From JBBQVO01 sp038211505 (lineage in GTDB: Bacteria; Chloroflexota; Dehalococcoidia; DSTF01; JACRBR01), in NCBI GenBank assembly GCA_038211505.1, contig JBBQVO010000170.1, forward strand, positions 1-7,472: 7,472 bases of DNA, read 5' to 3'. Below the pieces are notes generated by a model. It saw nothing but the letters and a program-made list of their open reading frames with translations, ran no database searches and was not told the DNA's origin. This document shows, in pieces, positions 4,917 through 7,472 of this stretch. The position numbers and the translations under genes were made by a program. The first letter of the stretch is position 1. Each line of letters starts with the position of its first letter.

Positions 4917-5396
4917 ATGGAGTACCGCGTCCGCGTCGAGCGCAACAGGCTGAAATTTGCCGCCGCCCACTTCGCCACGTTCGGCGGCGATTGCGAGCCG
5001 CTACACGGGCACAACTACGCTGTCACGATCGAAGTCTCCGGCACGCTCACGGCCGATGCCTGGGTCTGCGACTTCGCCACGCTGAAGTCGCTCGGCAAGG
5101 CGATCTGCGACAAGCTCGACCACAAGTTCCTGCTGCAGCGCGAGAGCCGCGTCCTCGAGATCGACGAGGGCCAGAGCAACTGGAAGGTGCGCTTCGGCGA
5201 CCGCGGCTTCGTCTTCCCGAAGTCCGACGTCCTGCCGCTACCGATCGACAACACCACAGCCGAGCGCATCGCCGAATACTTCGTCGGCCTCCTCCGCGAA
5301 GGCCTCCGCCTCGCCGGCGCCACCAACCTCACATCGATCACGGTCGGCGTAGAAGAAGCCCCCGGCCAATCAGGCTGGGCCTCCGACAGCTTCTAG
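4917..5396 (+). CDS. 6-pyruvoyl-tetrahydropterin synthase / 6-carboxytetrahydropterin synthase (QueD) family
   Basis: A 159-residue cytosolic zinc enzyme acting on dihydroneopterin triphosphate. The zinc ligands are His18 (FAAAHF) and His30/His32 (LHGHNY). Cys26 in CEPLHGH is the family's catalytic cysteine, LDHK (67-70) carries the second catalytic histidine, and VEEAPG (145-150) holds the pterin-anchoring glutamate. PIDNTTAERIAEY (109-121) is typical. A segment at about 80-106 makes it longer than the roughly 120-residue E. coli QueD and resembles archaeal and Chloroflexota members. Glu27 directly after Cys26 is notable: Cys and Glu together before x2-HGH is, from memory, the signature of PTPS-I/III paralogues, which can also replace FolB in folate synthesis. 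No queC, queE or folE is nearby, so queuosine, folate and other pterin roles all remain open. No Shine-Dalgarno sequence precedes the ATG. It follows the methyltransferase by 104 bp. Confidence 0.9.
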   Translation: MEYRVRVERNRLKFAAAHFATFGGDCEPLHGHNYAVTIEVSGTLTADAWVCDFATLKSLGKAICDKLDHKFLLQRESRVLEIDEGQSNWKVRFGDRGFVFPKSDVLPLPIDNTTAERIAEYFVGLLREGLRLAGATNLTSITVGVEEAPGQSGWASDSF

Positions 5397-5510
5397 CGGA
5401 TAGCTCATAGCGATTGGCTGTTGGCTGCCGGTGTCATGAGTGACGTCGCTGCAGCGTGCTCCGAACGCCGTGAACAGTCGGTGACGCCAGCGAACCGCCC
5501 CGATCGTCGC

Positions 5511-5551
5511 CTTCTGTGCCCCTCTGTGCTCTCTGTGGATCAAACCCGTCG
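5511..5551 (+). repeat. CTCTGTG repeat copy with AAACCCGTC tail
   Basis: CTTCTGTGCC, CCTCTGTGCT and CTCTGTGG follow one another with a period of about 10-11 nt and end in ATCAAACCCGTC. The tail matches that of the copy at 3171-3200 except for two bases. This is the clearest CTGTG-type member of the dispersed family in the window. Confidence 0.6.
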
Positions 5552-5556
5552 CGGCT

Positions 5557-5607
5557 CTTCGTGGAAGGCCCTAATCTGTGGAATCTGTGGTTCGTCCTTC
5601 GTGGAAG
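5557..5607 (+). repeat. CTTCGTGGAAG direct repeats with tandem AATCTGTGG
   Basis: CTTCGTGGAAG occurs at 5557-5567 and again, identical, exactly 40 nt later at 5597-5607. Between them are two adjacent 9-mers AATCTGTGG (5573-5590). Each CTTC-GTG-GAAG unit can itself fold as a tiny hairpin. It adjoins the copy at 5511-5551 and appears to be the same type of element. Confidence 0.65.
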
Positions 5608-5612
5608 CCCGG

Positions 5613-5649
5613 AAAACAAAACGAGGTGCGGCATTGCTGCCGCCCCTCG
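5613..5649 (-). terminator. Strong rho-independent terminator, no intact gene upstream
   Basis: On the minus strand CGAGG-G-GCGGC (5649-5639) pairs with GCCGC-A-CCTCG (5632-5622) around a 6-nt loop with one internal mismatch. TTTTGTTTT (5621-5613) follows directly. This is a textbook intrinsic terminator. The only minus-strand coding sequence that could feed it is the aldehyde dehydrogenase remnant at 5710-5983. Confidence 0.75.
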
Positions 5650-5709
5650 CCGTTTATCGAAGGCCCCGCCTCCTTCGACGCAGATAAGAACGCCCTCATC
5701 CGTAACCCA

Positions 5710-5983
5710 TTACACATCAGCCGGCGTTGACGCGAGAAAACGCTCGACACCCGTGAAGTGCGCGATCCGGGCAACACAGCCGCGCGCTGGGCGCCGTCGC
5801 CTTCGACCACGTCCCCGCATCGAACGCCGCGCGGGCCGCATCCAACGCCCGTGGGCGGTCCTCAACGCCATCCCACGGGATCGTCTCGACGAGCGCGCCC
5901 GTGGCGGGATTCATGCGCTGGTCCGAACCGTCGGCCCAATCGCCATTGATAAACTGGCGGTACGACGCTCTATCGCCTGAAAT
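5710..5983 (-). pseudogene. Aldehyde dehydrogenase N-terminal remnant
   Basis: Minus-strand translation from 5962 gives YRQFINGDWADG followed by NPATGALVETIP and RALDAARAAFDAGTWSKATAPSAR. This is the standard N-terminus of NAD(P)-dependent aldehyde dehydrogenases, with the conserved FINGxW, NPATG and ARxAFDxGxW blocks. Similarity in this frame ends near 5780 and the frame stops at 5717. After a one-base shift near 5780 the frame continues ARGCVARIAHFTGVERFLAS to a TAA at 5710. About 60-85 of the roughly 480 residues remain, so the NAD-binding and catalytic Cys/Glu regions are gone. No ATG precedes YRQFING; an in-frame ATT at 5983 with GAGG 6 nt upstream may be a mutated start. The azlC upstream region overlaps its 5' end. 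It is dead as an enzyme. Confidence 0.8.
5946..5974 (+). promoter_or_regulatory. Weak candidate azlC promoter
   Basis: TTGATA (5946-5951, 5 of 6) and TCTATC (5969-5974, 3 of 6) are separated by 17 nt. This would place the transcription start near 5981, 27 nt before the azlC ATG. The -35 lies inside the aldehyde dehydrogenase remnant. The -10 is poor. Confidence 0.25.
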
Positions 5984-6007
5984 CCTAGACCTCAGCGAAC
6001 GTAAATT

Positions 6008-6802
6008 ATGCTACGCCGCCGCCCCAAACCCGTCGATCAGCCGATCGACGTTCGCCCAACCGACGACTTCGACGCCCGCGCCGAGTTCGCCGCCGGCGTC
6101 CGCGCGCAGCTGCCGATCCTGCTCGGCGTTACGCCGTTCGGCCTCGCCTACGGCGCCTATGCCGTCAAGAGCGGACTTTCGTCAGCGCTGGCGCAGGCGA
6201 TGTCGTCGATCGTCTTTGGCGGCGCAAGTCAATTCGTCGCCGTGCGGCTGATCGCCGACGGCATCCCCGGCGCCGTCATCGTCCTCGCCGTGCTGCTCGT
6301 CAACCTGCGCCACATGCTCTACAGCGCATCGCTCGCGCCGCACACCGATCGCCTGCCGGCGCGCTGGCGCTGGCTCCTCGCCTATCTGCTGACCGACGAG
6401 GCGTATGCGACTGCGATCGTCCGCTACCGTCGCGCCGACGCGTCGCCGCACAAGCATTGGTTCGCCTTCGGGAGCGGCCTCGCGCTCTGGGTATGCTGGC
6501 AGATCAGCACCGCCCTCGGCGTCATCGTCGGTACGGCGGTACCCGATAGCTGGTCGCTCGACTTCGCGCTGCCGCTAACGTTTCTCGCGATCCTGATGCC
6601 GCAGTTGCGCGATCGCGCCGCCGTCGGCGCGGCTACCGTCGCCGCTCTCGTGGCGGTCGCCGGCTTCCGCTGGCCCTACGCTACCGGCCTGCTGACGGCG
6701 ATGCTTCTCGGCATGCTCGCCGGCGTCATCATCGCCCACTGGTCGCCGCCACCGATCGACACTGATGCGCCTGACGCACGCGGAGTGGCGGAGCCGGCAT
6801 GA
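6008..6802 (+). CDS. azlC: AzlC family branched-chain amino acid exporter, large subunit
   Basis: A 264-residue inner-membrane protein. With AzlD it forms a two-component exporter; characterised relatives are YgaZ/YgaH of E. coli (valine), BrnFE of Corynebacterium (Ile, Leu, Met) and AzlCD of Bacillus (4-azaleucine resistance). The family signature is clear: a cytosolic start (about 1-28), then PILLGVTPFGLAYGAYAVKSGL and SSIVFGGASQFVAVRLIADG, followed by VLLVNLRHMLYSASLAPH (about 96-113). Further hydrophobic segments lie at about 125-133, 152-175, 185-200, 205-220 and 225-245. The length is slightly above the usual 230-250 because of a charged N-terminal tail. The ATG at 6008 is the only usable start; no Shine-Dalgarno sequence precedes it. 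The stop overlaps the azlD start by 4 bp (ATGA), indicating translational coupling. Exported substrate is inferred from family. Confidence 0.92.
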   Translation: MLRRRPKPVDQPIDVRPTDDFDARAEFAAGVRAQLPILLGVTPFGLAYGAYAVKSGLSSALAQAMSSIVFGGASQFVAVRLIADGIPGAVIVLAVLLVNLRHMLYSASLAPHTDRLPARWRWLLAYLLTDEAYATAIVRYRRADASPHKHWFAFGSGLALWVCWQISTALGVIVGTAVPDSWSLDFALPLTFLAILMPQLRDRAAVGAATVAALVAVAGFRWPYATGLLTAMLLGMLAGVIIAHWSPPPIDTDAPDARGVAEPA

Positions 6803-7119
6803 GACTGTGGCTGATCATCATCGCCGCCGGCCTCGCGACGTACGGCATCCGCCTGTCGGTGCTCGTCTTCGTGCACCACAGCGCGCTGCCGCCGCCGATG
6901 CGCATCGCGCTGCGATTCGTCACGCCGGCAGTGCTCGCGGCGATTATCCTGCCGGCCGTCGTCTACACCGGCGGCAACGGCGCCTTCGATCTCGGCGCCG
7001 CTAACCCGCGCGTCTTCGCCGCCATCGCCGCCGCCGTCATCGCCTACGCGACAAAGAGTGTCTGGGCGACAATCGGCGCCGGCATGACCGTCCTTTGGCT
7101 CCTGCAGTGGGCGTTGTGA
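6799..7119 (+). CDS. azlD: AzlD family branched-chain amino acid exporter, small subunit
   Basis: A 106-residue, highly hydrophobic membrane protein and the partner of AzlC. Hydrophobic segments lie at about 2-26, 38-57, 71-86 and 88-105. The early GLATYGIRLS (11-20) corresponds to the conserved G-x2-TY-x2-R motif of the family, and LRFVTPAVLAAIILPAVV (38-55) is the typical second segment. The length matches the family (about 100-110). The ATG overlaps the azlC stop codon as ATGA and has GGCGGAG 5 nt upstream, so the two subunits are almost certainly co-translated. The stop at 7117-7119 directly abuts the stop of the convergent methyltransferase at 7120, leaving no room for a terminator between the genes. 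Substrate specificity is inferred from family. Confidence 0.9.
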   Translation: MRLWLIIIAAGLATYGIRLSVLVFVHHSALPPPMRIALRFVTPAVLAAIILPAVVYTGGNGAFDLGAANPRVFAAIAAAVIAYATKSVWATIGAGMTVLWLLQWAL

Positions 7120-7472
7120 TCAATGCCTGCGGCAGCGATAGCTTGCATAGGCGCCGAGCCGCGTCGTCGACTCGACGATTTCGAAGCCGGTCCGCTCGAG
7201 CATGCCTTCGATGATCCACGTGTACGTGCTCCACTCCTCGCGCACGTGCTCCTCGAAGAACGCGCGCTGGAAGCCCGAAGGCGAATCCGCCGGGCGCGCG
7301 ACGGTATCGATCCAGGCATCGATCGAGCGCCGCATCTCAGCCGCGTCGAATGAATACACGAGGTCCTGCAAGTAAAAGAGCCCGCCCGGCTTGAGTATCG
7401 CGTGGATCCGCAACAGCGCCTCCATCTTCCAAAAGTCCGGCAGATGATGCAGCGCCCGGCGCGTCACGACAA
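7120..7472 (-). CDS. Class I SAM-dependent methyltransferase (5' end beyond window)
   Basis: The C-terminal 116 or so residues of a Rossmann-fold methyltransferase, open to the right edge of the window. The visible part begins VVTRRALHHLPDFWK, the strand-4 region with the ALHHLPDFWK wording common in UbiE/Methyltransf_11-like enzymes. It continues with ILKPGGLFYLQDLVYSF (the conserved KPGG turn and strand 5). The distal part (FEEHVREEWSTYTWIIEGMLERTGFEIVE) is a substrate-side domain. The SAM-binding motif I lies outside the window, so neither its intactness nor the true start can be judged. A GTG at 7467 is in frame but is internal to a conserved motif, not a start. Acceptor is unknown. It is convergent with azlD with no intergenic base. 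Confidence 0.85.
   Translation of the reverse strand, partial: VVTRRALHHLPDFWKMEALLRIHAILKPGGLFYLQDLVYSFDAAEMRRSIDAWIDTVARPADSPSGFQRAFFEEHVREEWSTYTWIIEGMLERTGFEIVESTTRLGAYASYRCRRH

Larger units (their letters stand above)
5397..6007. other. Repeat- and remnant-filled region without an intact gene
   Basis: These 611 bases between the PTPS gene and azlC hold no gene I can support. In order they contain an inverted GGATAGC copy (to 5404), CTCTGTGG/CTTCGTGG repeats (5511-5607), an orphan minus-strand terminator (5613-5649), a 7-bp hairpin TCGAAGG/CCTTCGA (5657-5678) and an aldehyde dehydrogenase remnant (5710-5983, minus). Confidence 0.65.

Noticed and set aside
4872..5404. Insertion sequence or transposon carrying the PTPS gene
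   Set aside because: No transposase is present and the inverted repeats are only 9 bp and partly tandem; no target-site duplication is evident. Kept only as a repeat observation.
5657..5678. 7-bp hairpin TCGAAGG/CCTTCGA next to the orphan terminator
   Set aside because: Too short and without flanking signals to assign any role; noted only as part of the repeat-rich gap.
5421..5980. Plus-strand open frames in the 5397-6007 gap
   Set aside because: They run through CTTCGTG-type repeats and antisense to the aldehyde dehydrogenase relic; no family resemblance and no ribosome binding sites.

Overview
The window is GC-rich (roughly two thirds G+C by eye) bacterial chromosome. It reads like ordinary metabolic genes set among unusually repeat-laden intergenic DNA. 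The protein styles point most easily to Chloroflexota or a relative: a short archaeal/Thermus-like citrate synthase, a P-loop cytidylate-kinase-like protein next to a class 1B SpeD, and a long-insert 6-pyruvoyl-tetrahydropterin synthase. The leaderless-looking promoter and the many small intergenic repeats fit too. This placement is inference; there is no rRNA or marker gene in the window.

Layout. Positions 1-564 (minus) hold the N-terminal 188 codons of a cytidylate-kinase-like protein, cut by the window edge. Positions 770-1186 (minus) hold an S-adenosylmethionine decarboxylase proenzyme (speD) with a terminator just downstream and a long, structured leader upstream (1187 to about 1413). 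Positions 1441-1938 are non-coding and carry degenerate and palindromic repeats. Positions 1939-3063 (plus) encode citrate synthase, followed by a near-perfect 18-bp inverted repeat and a CCTTCGTG-type repeat. Positions 3209-3991 (minus) encode an NAD-type short-chain dehydrogenase. It is divergent from a class I SAM-dependent methyltransferase (4081-4812, plus) that appears to be read from a leaderless promoter. Positions 4917-5396 (plus) encode a PTPS/QueD-family enzyme lying between inverted copies of a GCTATCC repeat. Positions 5397-6007 hold no intact gene. They contain repeats, an excellent but orphaned minus-strand terminator, and the decayed N-terminus of an aldehyde dehydrogenase. Positions 6008-6802 and 6799-7119 (plus) form an azlC-azlD operon for branched-chain amino acid export. 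Positions 7120-7472 (minus) hold the C-terminal part of a second methyltransferase, abutting azlD stop-to-stop.

How the genes relate. Apart from azlCD there is no clear multi-gene pathway; most genes are single transcription units with their own signals. SAM is a recurring substrate (SpeD and two methyltransferases), but nothing shows that this is functional coupling. I found no convincing new defence, mobile or biosynthetic system. The parts most worth a second look are the structured speD leader with a terminator-like hairpin, the Cys-Glu motif of the PTPS homologue, the aldehyde dehydrogenase remnant with its orphan terminator, and the several dispersed repeat families.
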